From Natrarchaeobaculum aegyptiacum (GTDB lineage Archaea > Halobacteriota > Halobacteria > Halobacteriales > Natrialbaceae), in contig NZ_CP019893.1 in assembly GCF_002156705.1 (NCBI RefSeq), positions 310,001 through 374,000 on the forward strand: a stretch of 64,000 nucleotides of DNA. Direction: 5' to 3'. The notes under the pieces were generated by a model. That model did not search any database and was not told the origin of the DNA. It saw nothing but the letters and a program-made list of their open reading frames with translations. Shown piece by piece: positions 52,107-59,984 of the stretch. The position numbers and the translations under genes are program-made. Position 1 is the first letter of the stretch. Every line of letters begins with the position of its first letter.

Positions 52107-52244
52107 CCGGTCACCGGTTTTCGCGGGGCGATTCCGTCCCACGGTAGTCATTCCGACTTCCGACCTGCCACGGTCGTCCCGGTGAGGAGGCTCCACCCCG
52201 AACCGTATCACACGACTTACGTGTTCGGGGGCGTTCCACGAGGT

Positions 52245-53342
52245 ATGGACGTTCGAACCGGGTTCCTCGCGCTGGTGCTGGCGATCACGGGCGCGATCGT
52301 CTTTCTCCTCGTCGCGCCGCTCTTGCAGTACGTCCTGGCTGCAGGCCTGCTCGCGTTCGTCTGCTACCCGATTCACCGCCGCCTCCGGGCGCGCGTCGAC
52401 GAACGGCTCTCTGCACTCGCGGTGACCGGACTCGCCATCGTCACCGCAGTCTTCCCTATCCTCATCCTGTCGGTGTTCCTCGTTGGATCGGTGATCGAGT
52501 TCCTCGATAGCCTCGAGGAGCTGACGATCCTCGAGACGATCCGGGAGACGGCACTCGAGTTCGGGGTCGAGGAGGCGATCCTGGACGAACTCGAAGCCGA
52601 ACTGCTCGCGGAGTTCGAACCGTCGCTGGGCGGGATCGTCGAGGTCGCACTGGCCGAGGCAATCGGGCTGTTGAACGCGAGCGTGCGGCTCGGCTTCGGA
52701 CTACTCGTGCTCGTGTTCGTCCTCTACTACCTGCTGGTCGACGGGCGGGCGTTCGTCGACTGGGTGGGGTCGGTCGCACCGTTGTCGCCCGGGGTTCGCG
52801 AGGAACTGTTCGACGAGATCGAGACCGTCACCTGGGCGGTGATCTACAGCCACGTTCTCGTCGCAGTCGTCGAGGGGGTGCTCGGCGGGCTCGGCTTCTA
52901 CCTGCTCGGCGTTCCGAACGTGGCCTTCTGGACGGTCGTCATGATGCTCGTCTCGTTCTTGCCGGCGATCGGCATCTGGCTCGTCTGGGGCCCCGGCGTC
53001 GTCTACCTCGCACTCACGGCCGGCCCGCTCCCTGCGCTGGTACTCCTGCTGTACGGGGTCGCCGTCCTCTCGGTCGTCGACAACTACCTGCGGGCGATCT
53101 TCGTCGACCGCGGCTCCGGCGTCCACCCCGCGATCGTCCTCGTGGGCGTCATCGGCGGCATCTACCTGTTCGGCGTCGTCGGCCTCTTCCTCGGACCCGT
53201 CTTGCTCGCGGCGTTCAAAGCCGGGCTGACGGTCTTTGCCGGTGTAAACGGTCTGGACGCGTTCGACGACCTCGAGTCAGACAGTACCGACGCCGACGAG
53301 TCCGTCGATTCGGCCGGTCAGACACCCGACGTCGACGGCTAA
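52245..53342 (+). CDS. AI-2E family transporter (PerM/TqsA-like)
   Basis: 365 residues from ATG 52245 (MDVRTGFLALVLAITGAI). Seven to eight membrane helices: two near the N-terminus, a long amphipathic middle region ('ELTILETIRETALEFGVEEA'), and a C-terminal block with 'GLGFYLLGVPNVAFWTVVMM', 'FLPAIGIWLVWGPGVVYLAL', 'VVDNYLRAIFVDRGSGVHPA' and 'GGIYLFGVVGLFLGPVLLAA', the signatures of the family. Members export autoinducer-2, ions or other small molecules; substrate unknown. Acidic C-terminal tail. Confidence 0.88.
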   Translation: MDVRTGFLALVLAITGAIVFLLVAPLLQYVLAAGLLAFVCYPIHRRLRARVDERLSALAVTGLAIVTAVFPILILSVFLVGSVIEFLDSLEELTILETIRETALEFGVEEAILDELEAELLAEFEPSLGGIVEVALAEAIGLLNASVRLGFGLLVLVFVLYYLLVDGRAFVDWVGSVAPLSPGVREELFDEIETVTWAVIYSHVLVAVVEGVLGGLGFYLLGVPNVAFWTVVMMLVSFLPAIGIWLVWGPGVVYLALTAGPLPALVLLLYGVAVLSVVDNYLRAIFVDRGSGVHPAIVLVGVIGGIYLFGVVGLFLGPVLLAAFKAGLTVFAGVNGLDAFDDLESDSTDADESVDSAGQTPDVDG

Positions 53343-53346
53343 CGAC

Positions 53347-53607
53347 TTACTGGCGATCGAACTCGTCGTTCTCCGCGGACGGATCAGCGTCGTCAGTCGC
53401 TCGAGTCGCGTCCTGACCCACCGGTGGGACATCGTCGTCTGCCGACTCCTCGAGTTCCTCGAGCGCCTCGAGGTACTGTTCGGCGTCGTAGCGGACGTAG
53501 CCCGTATAGAGCATGATCATCCCGAGCAGTATCGCAGGGACGCCCAGCAAGAGAAACAGGGCCGCAGCGAGCGTCGCGACGTCGGTCGGGATGGCGGCGA
53601 CGATCAT
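53347..53607 (-). CDS. Small membrane protein
   Basis: 86 residues from ATG 53605-53607. One long or two short hydrophobic helices at about 8-36 ('DVATLAAALFLLLGVPAILL'), then 'GYVRYDAEQYLEALEELEES' and a disordered acidic tail. A common type of haloarchaeal single-pass microprotein, function unknown. It is on the strand opposite to the transporter and ends 4 bases from it (convergent stops), and follows nreA on the same strand. Confidence 0.65.
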   Translation of the reverse strand: MIVAAIPTDVATLAAALFLLLGVPAILLGMIMLYTGYVRYDAEQYLEALEELEESADDDVPPVGQDATRATDDADPSAENDEFDRQ

Positions 53608-53710
53608 CGGCCGTTCGGAGGGGCGGGAGGAGTGAAAGGGTTTCGGCGCGCTCGCAAGCCGGCCGCCCGGGTCGCCGCGTCCACCGGACTCCGTCGATTC
53701 TGCAAACCGA

Positions 53711-55012
53711 TCAGGACCGATCGGCGAACGCGTCGAGGTTCGACTGGATACCCGCGGCGAGTTCGGACTTGCGCCGAAGCCGTTCGAGCGAGACGGGCAA
53801 CTGGCTCGTGACCTCGGCGACGGCCCCGTGGAAGGTCTCTGCTTCGCCGTACTCGCCCTCGAAGGCGTTACGGACGCTCTCGCGGACCTGCCAGACGCCC
53901 ACGGGTGCCCAGTAGTCGTCCGAAACCTCCCGGAGGACCAGACACTTGGCCTGTCGACCGATCGACTCGAGATGTTCGAGGACGCCCAGTCTGGCGGCGT
54001 AGTAAGCGCCCGCGGTCTCCTCGACGTACCCCGTTCGGCCCTCGTAGCCCTCCGCGGCACTGGCCATCCAGACGTCGCCGTGGGGGTCCGGGTTCCAGAT
54101 GCTTCCGGGGGCTTTCATCTCGACGAGTTCGAACTCCCAGCGCCCGGGCGCGAGGACGATCCAGTACCGATTGCCCACGTACTCGGTCGCCCAGACCTGC
54201 ACCACGTCGATGCTCGGGGCGTTCCGGATGCGCCCGCGGAGGTACTGGCCGACCGTGTCGTCGACCGCGGTGATCGACCAGCGTGTGGGGACGAGGCGAC
54301 GCTGTCTGGCCTCACCCAGTGCGCCCGCAGAGAGGATTGTGTTGATCTCGTAAACGTCGAACCCGCGCCGGTAGAGGTAGGTCATCGCCCCCTGGGCCTG
54401 CCAGTCGTCGTCCTCCAGAGTCTTCTTGACCGATTTCGGGACGTAGGGATTCTCGCGCAACTCCGCGTTACGCGCGTTGGCGCGCGGTCCACGCGGGGTA
54501 GCGACGTCGGCTCCCGCGTCGAGCCCCAGATCGGGTCGTCCGTCGAGGCCGATCTCGAGGTCGACGGGCCGGCCGGCGATGGCCACCTCGCGCTGGACGC
54601 CGACGAAGCCGTCCCAGGTGTCGTGAACCGACGGGGCGAGCCGGCTGGCGATACTCGGCGCGTCGACGTTCGCCTGCTTGCTCGAGTTCAGTAACCCTGT
54701 CCTGCGCTGGAGGACGTCGTCGATGCCGTAGCCCTGCTGGTACCAGGAGCCGTCGGTGACGTACTCCTCGGCGGCGTCTTCGTCCCCGACAGGCGAGAGT
54801 ACCCCCACCGGTATGTCCGGGTAGTTCGAGCGCCCGACGAAGATCGACGGCGCGGTCGACCCGACCAGCGTGTCCCCCGAGAGCACGTCGTCGAACCGCC
54901 GCTCGACGTCCTCGAGGTGGTCGGTGATCGCGTAGGACTTCTCCCTGGCGAGGCGCCGACGCTCGGCTTCCTCGTCGGGTTCGAGATCCTCGATGTACTC
55001 GTCGAGGCGCAT
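53711..55012 (-). CDS. nreA: DNA repair protein NreA
   Basis: 433 residues. Diagnostic stretches of the archaeal Nre family: 'PSIFVGRSNYPDIPVGVLSP', 'VKKTLEDDDWQAQGAMTYLY', 'RRGFDVYEINTILSAGALGE', 'RLVPTRWSITAVDDTVGQYL', and 'YWIVLAPGRWEFELVEMKAP'. In Haloferax NreA acts in repair of alkylation damage and binds the PCNA clamp through a C-terminal PIP motif. Here the last residues are 'IQSNLDAFADRS': QxxLxxF is kept but the second aromatic is Ala, so clamp binding may be weaker. It is divergent from the zinc-finger/aEF1-beta pair. Confidence 0.9.
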   Translation of the reverse strand: MRLDEYIEDLEPDEEAERRRLAREKSYAITDHLEDVERRFDDVLSGDTLVGSTAPSIFVGRSNYPDIPVGVLSPVGDEDAAEEYVTDGSWYQQGYGIDDVLQRRTGLLNSSKQANVDAPSIASRLAPSVHDTWDGFVGVQREVAIAGRPVDLEIGLDGRPDLGLDAGADVATPRGPRANARNAELRENPYVPKSVKKTLEDDDWQAQGAMTYLYRRGFDVYEINTILSAGALGEARQRRLVPTRWSITAVDDTVGQYLRGRIRNAPSIDVVQVWATEYVGNRYWIVLAPGRWEFELVEMKAPGSIWNPDPHGDVWMASAAEGYEGRTGYVEETAGAYYAARLGVLEHLESIGRQAKCLVLREVSDDYWAPVGVWQVRESVRNAFEGEYGEAETFHGAVAEVTSQLPVSLERLRRKSELAAGIQSNLDAFADRS

Positions 55013-55390
55013 TCACCCGACGTTGGTGGCGACCGGGTTTGAATGTTGAGTTCAGCGGTCGGGGACGACGGCACTCGGCGACACAGGTCGACGTGAGCCG
55101 TGGCTCACCGTGGTACAGATGTGGGGTGGGCAGTTGGCGGAACCCCCTCCCCAGCGAGTGTCAGAGGCACGGCCCGGCGGGCGGTCGGGCACAGACCGAC
55201 TGGCAGGCCGCACGTGAACGATACGCGTGGGGGATAAAAGCACTATACGCGCGTTTTCTGACCGAGAAAACGCGCCGTTCACTGGGGCCCAAGAGCCGAC
55301 GTACCGGCGCGACCGCGACCGATCAGCGGATCTGGCCGACCTCGAGCGACAAAGACAACGGTTAAAAACGACGGGCGGGAAGGGAGGGGT
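55013..55390. other. Divergent promoter region of nreA and the zinc-finger gene, with a strong hairpin
   Basis: 378 bases without a gene. It holds a perfect 10-bp stem, GCGCGTTTTC (55249-55258) and GAAAACGCGC (55266-55275), with a 7-base loop. A TATA-like TTAAAAA near 55364-55370 lies about 25 bases before the zinc-finger ATG at 55391. The remaining sequence shows nothing further. Confidence 0.5.
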
Positions 55391-55570
55391 ATGAGTACGA
55401 CGGACGACCACCAGTCGCGTTCGTGCGTCTCCTGTGGAATCAACATCGCAGGGACGAACGCCGCCGCATTCACGTGTCCCGACTGCGGGGCCCAGATCTA
55501 CCGCTGTTCGAAGTGCCGCAAACAGAGCAACCTCTACGAGTGCCCCGACTGCGGGTTCACCGGACCCTGA
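55391..55570 (+). CDS. HVO_2753-type zinc finger microprotein
   Basis: 59 residues with four zinc-binding knuckles: '[11 protein letters not shown]', '[11 protein letters not shown]', '[10 protein letters not shown]', '[10 protein letters not shown]', enough for two zinc sites. The length and pattern match Haloferax volcanii HVO_2753, a zinc-finger microprotein shown to affect biofilm formation and swarming. It begins [12 protein letters not shown]. Its stop is 5 bases before the aEF1-beta ATG, so the two form a translational pair; a link to the ribosome or translation is suggested by this but not shown. It is too short for a 60-residue ORF cut-off. Confidence 0.88.
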   Translation: MSTTDDHQSRSCVSCGINIAGTNAAAFTCPDCGAQIYRCSKCRKQSNLYECPDCGFTGP

Positions 55571-55575
55571 TACCC

Positions 55576-55842
55576 ATGGGAAAAGTCGCAGCCAAAATCA
55601 AGGTCATGCCGGAGAGTCCAGAGGTCGACCTCGACGACCTGCAGGACCGTCTCGAGAGCTCCCTCCCTGACGGAGCGGAGATCAACCGCGTCGACCGTGA
55701 AGACGTCGCGTTCGGGCTCGTCGCCCTCTACCCCACCGTGCTCGTCCCCGACGACGCCGGCGGGACCGAAGCCGTCGAAGAGACGTTCGCGGAGGTCGAC
55801 GAAGTCGAGAGCGTCGAAATCGACGAAGTCGGGCGTATCTGA
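55576..55842 (+). CDS. aef1B: Translation elongation factor aEF1-beta
   Basis: 88 residues, the normal length of archaeal EF-1 beta. '[20 protein letters not shown]', '[20 protein letters not shown]', and '[18 protein letters not shown]' are the conserved parts of the guanine-exchange domain. It catalyses GDP to GTP exchange on aEF1A. It starts 5 bases after the zinc-finger stop. An open frame reaching back to 55423 is a frame overlap with that gene. Confidence 0.95.
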   Translation: MGKVAAKIKVMPESPEVDLDDLQDRLESSLPDGAEINRVDREDVAFGLVALYPTVLVPDDAGGTEAVEETFAEVDEVESVEIDEVGRI

Positions 55843-55968
55843 GTTTCGGCCGATCGACCCAGTTTTCGGTGAGCCACCGCCGGTAGCCACCGCTCTGTCA
55901 CGGCTTGCGTTTCTCGCTGTGACCTGGTGGCAAAAATGCTTAGGACGGCCCAGAAATAGGTTACGGGC

Positions 55969-57246
55969 GTGAACGTCCTGTCGGATCCAACCAAGCGCCG
56001 GTGGCTCGCCTGGGGTGCACTCGCGACCGTCTTTCTGCTGGTTAATCTGCATCGACTTTCGACGGCCGTCCTCTCGGAACAGCTGACGGCAGATTTCGAA
56101 ACGACGGCGGCACAGCTGGGAACGCTTCACGCTTCGTTCTTTCTCATCTACGCAGCCATCCAGATCCCGACAGGTGTCCTCGCCGACCGCGTAGGCCCGC
56201 GGTACGTCGGGTCGGTCGGTGCCATCGTGCTCAGCCTCGGTGCGGTCGGCTTCGCACTCAGCGAGAGCTACCTCCTCGCGTTCGTCTCGCGGGGACTCAT
56301 CGGTCTGGGGAGCGGCGTCATCTTCGTCTCGATTCTCCGGTTCTGTGCGAACTGGTACCGTACCGACGAGTTCGCGACGATGACCGGCCTCACCGGAAGC
56401 GTCGCCGGGCTCGGGGCCATCCTCGCGACGACACCGCTCGCGATCACCGTCGGCGTCTTTGGCTGGCGGCCAACCGTCCTCGGACTCGCTGTCGTCGGGT
56501 TCGTCGCCGGTGGCGCGGTTTTCCTCCTCGCGCGACGCTCGCCGGCACATGCGGGCCTCGACCCCATCGAGGGCGTGCCCGAACAGCCCTCGGTCTCGCT
56601 CGAGGAGATCGGCGGCTACCTCAGGACGCTCGTCACCGACCTCGACCAGTGGCTGCTATCGCTGGTCTTCTTCGCCGGCAACGGTTCGATTCTGACGCTG
56701 ATCGGGCTGTGGGGCGTGCCGTATCTCGTCGTCGTGTACGAGTTAGACGTGACGACGGCGTCGTACTTCACGCTGCTCGGCTCCGTCGGCCTCCTGTTCG
56801 GGCCGACAGCTATCGGCTGGGTGTCGGATCGGGTCGGGCGACGGTTTCTCCCGATGACGATCGGCATGGGGCTACTCACGCTCGCGTTTACCGTCGTTCC
56901 GCTTCTCGGCAAGCCACCTCTCGCCGTCGTCGCCGCTTCCTACCTCGGTGCCGGTTTGCTCTTCGGCGCAGCCATGCTGTCGCTGTCGGTCGTCAAAGAA
57001 CGGTATCCTGCCGGGGCGAGCGGTGTCGCCACCGCGACCGTCAACACGGCCGGTTTCATCGGCGCAACGATCCTCCCCGCGATCATGGGCGTCGCACTCG
57101 ACGCCCACCGGACCGGCGAAACCATCGGTGGCACCGTCGCTTACACCCAGTACGGCTATCGGCTGGCGTTCGCCATCCTGGCCGGCTGTCTCGGTCTTGC
57201 CTTCCTGAGTTCCGCCTGGCTGTCCCTCCGAAATCGCGTTGTCTGA
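55969..57246 (+). CDS. MFS transporter
   Basis: 425 residues from GTG 55969 (first codons NVLSDPTKRRWLAWG). Twelve membrane helices with the MFS loop motif 'GVLADRVGPRYVGSVGAIVL' between helices 2 and 3 and its C-half counterpart 'IGWVSDRVGRRFLPMTIGMG'. 'NLHRLSTAVLSEQLTADFET' in helix 1 is typical of the group that includes hexuronate/organic-anion and oxalate transporters. Substrate not deducible. Monocistronic, with the hypothetical gene at 57300 in the opposite direction. Confidence 0.88.
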   Translation: MNVLSDPTKRRWLAWGALATVFLLVNLHRLSTAVLSEQLTADFETTAAQLGTLHASFFLIYAAIQIPTGVLADRVGPRYVGSVGAIVLSLGAVGFALSESYLLAFVSRGLIGLGSGVIFVSILRFCANWYRTDEFATMTGLTGSVAGLGAILATTPLAITVGVFGWRPTVLGLAVVGFVAGGAVFLLARRSPAHAGLDPIEGVPEQPSVSLEEIGGYLRTLVTDLDQWLLSLVFFAGNGSILTLIGLWGVPYLVVVYELDVTTASYFTLLGSVGLLFGPTAIGWVSDRVGRRFLPMTIGMGLLTLAFTVVPLLGKPPLAVVAASYLGAGLLFGAAMLSLSVVKERYPAGASGVATATVNTAGFIGATILPAIMGVALDAHRTGETIGGTVAYTQYGYRLAFAILAGCLGLAFLSSAWLSLRNRVV

Positions 57247-57299
57247 GAGCTGTTCCGACGTCGGGTTCGATCCTGACTGCTGCAACGAGGTCGTCGTCT

Positions 57300-57737
57300 C
57301 TACTGCTGTTTGTTCACGTTTGCACCGAGATTCGCCTGCGAGATGATCTGGGCACCGACCTCGGAGAGTTCGACACTGACGTCGCCCGGCACAGCCTTGC
57401 TGATCTCGTCGACGTTGCCCGCCAGTACCGTCAGGATGTCGTCGGGATTGGCGTAGAGGAGCATGTTGCCGTCCTGGCCCTCCGCGACCAGCTGGGTATC
57501 GTTGAGGACGATCTGGTCGTTCTGGATCGTCGCCGCGACGACCGGCAGCGCCGCTGGCTTTCCCGGTTCGTCATCGCGCACCCGTCGGATGTGAACCTCC
57601 TCGAGGTCCAGCACCTGCCGGTGTTCCTCGATTACTTCAGCGCAGGCGACCATGTCCTGCAACAGGTCCGTCTTCTCCTGACCGGCACCGTGATCGCCCT
57701 CGAGACAGTGCTGGCAGACGCGGAGTTCGAGTCGCAT
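57300..57737 (-). CDS. Hypothetical protein with N-terminal CxxC
   Basis: 145 residues from ATG 57735-57737. It begins MRLELRVCQHCLEGDHGA, so a Cys-x2-Cys-x5-His cluster at residues 8-16 may bind a metal or act in redox. The rest is an alpha/beta sequence ('LLQDMVACAEVIEEHRQVLD', 'QIVLNDTQLVAEGQDGNMLL', 'YANPDDILTVLAGNVDEISK') ending NLGANVNKQQ. I do not recognise the family. It converges with the MFS gene and is divergent from the hydrolase. Confidence 0.65.
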   Translation of the reverse strand: MRLELRVCQHCLEGDHGAGQEKTDLLQDMVACAEVIEEHRQVLDLEEVHIRRVRDDEPGKPAALPVVAATIQNDQIVLNDTQLVAEGQDGNMLLYANPDDILTVLAGNVDEISKAVPGDVSVELSEVGAQIISQANLGANVNKQQ

Positions 57738-57871
57738 ACCTCGATTCTCGGGCTCGAGGCCGAAGTGGGTTCCGTTTCCGTCGATCCGGTGGGGCTGCGG
57801 ATCCGATCTGGCGGTCGTCAGCCGGCGAGTCCACCCCGACGAGTTATCCGGCTGGCCCACTACCACCGGCT

Positions 57872-58699
57872 ATGGCAACGCTTTCGCTCGAGGACGGACG
57901 GCTCTGGTACGAAGAGACCGGCGAGGGTCGGCCCCTCGTGTTCGTCCACGGCGGCTGGATGAACGGCCGGTCGTGGGAACCGCAGGTCGAGCGGTTCGCC
58001 GACGAGTACCGGGTGGTGACCCTCGACGTCCGCGGGCACGGCCGGACGGGAGCGACCGATACCGATCGCTACTCCATCGATCTCTTCACCGACGACCTCG
58101 AGGCACTGCTCGAGCACCTCGAGCTCGAAGATCCCATCCTCGGAGGACTCTCGCTGGGGTCGATGGTCGTCCAGGAGTACCTCCACCGCCACCCCTCGCG
58201 GGCGAGCGCGGCGGTACTCGCTGGCGCGATTCGATCGATGCCGCCGGTGGACCTGCCGCAAGGAATTAAACCGTTACTGTCGCCGACGCCCGCACTGACG
58301 AGTTCACTCGCGATGACCGGCCCGACGGCGACGTTCCAGTCGTTGCTGTGGTCGATTCGGAGCGTGACCGGCGAGCCGTGGCTCTCCGTGGACCCGTCGG
58401 TCCGGGCGACAGCACTCGAGGCCGTCGGCGACGTTTCGCGTACGGAATTCCGCAAGGTCTTCGAGGCGCTCTACCGGTACGAACCGTCGTCCCTGTCGGC
58501 CGTCGAGACCCCGACACTCGTCGTTCACGGCGACCAGGAGGCGCTGCCGGTCAGGCGGCAAGGTGACGACCTCGCCGACGAGGTCGCCGGTGGTCGCCAG
58601 CGGACGCTCGCGAACGCGGGGCACCTCGTCAACCAGGATCGGCCAGCGGCGTTCAACGAGACGACGGCGTCGTTCCTCGAGCGAGTCGGCGCGACCTGA
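57872..58699 (+). CDS. Alpha/beta-fold hydrolase
   Basis: 275 residues. 'PLVFVHGGWMNGRSW' (oxyanion region), nucleophile elbow 'LGGLSLGSMVVQEYL' with Ser94, acid residue in 'TPTLVVHGDQEALPV' and His in 'LANAGHLVNQDRP'. The full catalytic triad and 'VTLDVRGHGRTG' are those of the epoxide-hydrolase/carboxylesterase-like group. Substrate unknown. ATG at 57872 immediately precedes the first strand. Confidence 0.88.
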   Translation: MATLSLEDGRLWYEETGEGRPLVFVHGGWMNGRSWEPQVERFADEYRVVTLDVRGHGRTGATDTDRYSIDLFTDDLEALLEHLELEDPILGGLSLGSMVVQEYLHRHPSRASAAVLAGAIRSMPPVDLPQGIKPLLSPTPALTSSLAMTGPTATFQSLLWSIRSVTGEPWLSVDPSVRATALEAVGDVSRTEFRKVFEALYRYEPSSLSAVETPTLVVHGDQEALPVRRQGDDLADEVAGGRQRTLANAGHLVNQDRPAAFNETTASFLERVGAT

Positions 58700-58909
58700 A
58701 CAGTTCGATTCGCTCACCTGTCGTGTCCGCGCCTCGAGTCACGGTTTTTCTGTCCGGAGGTTCGGCCGTGATCGCCCGTTCTCCCGACAGTTTCGACGTC
58801 GTGACTGTCACGCTGTAGCCACCAATACACGTTGGCAACGCCCCCAAGGTGACGGCCGACCAATCGGTTGCCATCGCCCACACAGACAGATCCACACTGC
58901 ACCCCGCCT

Positions 58910-59617
58910 ATGAGTAGTAACTCTCCGGAGACTGACGGCACCGACGAACAGACGGCGAACTGGTCGACCGTCTCGAGACACGTGATGAACAGCTACGTCG
59001 AAGCGAACAACGCCCTGCTGGCCGCAATGGGGCTGTCACCGGCCACGGAGCCGATGGCGTCGCAGTCGGCGTCCGAGGATCGATCCGCTGCTGCGCCGCC
59101 GGTCACTGACCTGCCCCACTGCGAGGAGTCCTGGAAGACGGACCGCTCGGTGGAGTCGGTCACAGACCTCGAGGTCGGCGACCACGTTCGATTCACCAAG
59201 CCGATCAGCGACGCGGACGTCTCCGCGTTCGCACAGGTGTCGGGCGACACGAACCGCCTCCACCTCGAAGAGGAGTTCGCCGAGTCAACCCGGTTCTACG
59301 GGCGAATCGCCCACGGCACGCTCGTGGCGGGGACGATCAGCGCCGCGCTCGCCCGCCTCCCAGGACTCACGATCTACCTCTCGCAGGACCTCGAGTTTCA
59401 CGCGCCCGTCGAAATCGACGACGTCGTCACCGCCGAAGTCGAGATCGTCGAGACCCTCGGCGACGGACGGTATCGCCTCCGCACGACCGTCTCGAAGCGA
59501 CCGGAGTGGACAGCCGAAGTCGCCGAGGACGGGGCGACGGACGACCAGACGTCGGAGGGCGGTGCGACGGTGATCGACGGCGAGGCCGTCGTCCTCGTCG
59601 AACCGGCCGAGCAGTGA
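58910..59617 (+). CDS. MaoC-like (R)-specific enoyl-CoA hydratase
   Basis: 235 residues from ATG 58910 (MSSNSPETDGTDEQTANW). The hot-dog fold occupies residues 95-200: 'VGDHVRFTKPISDADVSAFA', 'VSGDTNRLHLEEEFAESTRF' and 'YGRIAHGTLVAGTISA', with the hydratase Asp and His. The first 90 residues are extra: 'WSTVSRHVMNSYVEANNALL' followed by a flexible acidic linker. In haloarchaea MaoC-type enzymes of this form supply (R)-3-hydroxyacyl-CoA for polyhydroxyalkanoate synthesis; no phaC or phasin is in view. Fatty-acid turnover is an alternative. Confidence 0.85.
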   Translation: MSSNSPETDGTDEQTANWSTVSRHVMNSYVEANNALLAAMGLSPATEPMASQSASEDRSAAAPPVTDLPHCEESWKTDRSVESVTDLEVGDHVRFTKPISDADVSAFAQVSGDTNRLHLEEEFAESTRFYGRIAHGTLVAGTISAALARLPGLTIYLSQDLEFHAPVEIDDVVTAEVEIVETLGDGRYRLRTTVSKRPEWTAEVAEDGATDDQTSEGGATVIDGEAVVLVEPAEQ

Positions 59618-59660
59618 TCTCAGTGCGCTGGTTCGAGCAGTGAGCCGTGGTCGGGCACTG

Positions 59661-59749
59661 ATACGGTTTACTGTAAGTCGTTGCCGACGCAACCGCGACC
59701 CGTGCGGCGGTTGCGTCGGTAAACCGTTACAGTAATCCGTATGAGTCGG
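59661..59749. repeat. Extragenic palindromic element, copy 2
   Basis: The best-formed copy: outer arms ATACGG..TTACTGTAA (59661-59676) and TTACAGTAATCCGTAT (59727-59742), inner arms 59684-59696 and 59707-59719 a perfect 13-bp stem. It lies between maoC and leuA, both on the plus strand. See copy 1 at 6906-6995. Confidence 0.75.
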
Positions 59750-59948
59750 CGCGCGCGAGCACAGGTAGCCGCGACCGGGAACACGTTCGTGCGAGTGGCG
59801 GGGTGAAACTGGCGATCGTCTCGCACGCCAAACAGAACTGTTAGAATGAGGTTATATTGTATTAGGGCGTCGATTGCATGCGGTTTTCGGTCGTTCACGG
59901 TTCGTCACCGGCTCGAGAACGTCCGCTCGAGTCGGCTCGCAGCGTCAG

Positions 59949-59959
59949 CTATATATATG
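59949..59959 (+). promoter_or_regulatory. TATA box of leuA
   Basis: The run CTATATATATG is centred about 31 bases before the ATG at 59985, so transcription should start near 59980 and the mRNA would be almost leaderless. This supports ATG 59985 as the real start even though that ATG is out of frame with the body of the gene as given. Confidence 0.65.
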
Positions 59960-59984
59960 ACGACGACCGTCGGATTCTGATACA

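Larger units (their letters stand above)
59618..59984. other. Intergenic region before leuA
   Basis: 367 bases. It contains copy 2 of the palindromic element (59661-59749), a TATA-like TTATATTG near 59852-59859 and a strong TATA box at 59949-59959. No gene is supported. Confidence 0.5.

Noticed and set aside
59878-59984. In-frame ATG at 59878 as the leuA start, with a TATA-like box at 59852
   Set aside because: It would add about 50 residues (MRFSVVHGSSPARERP..) with no resemblance to LeuA proteins, and a stronger TATA box lies inside that extension. Kept as an alternative only.
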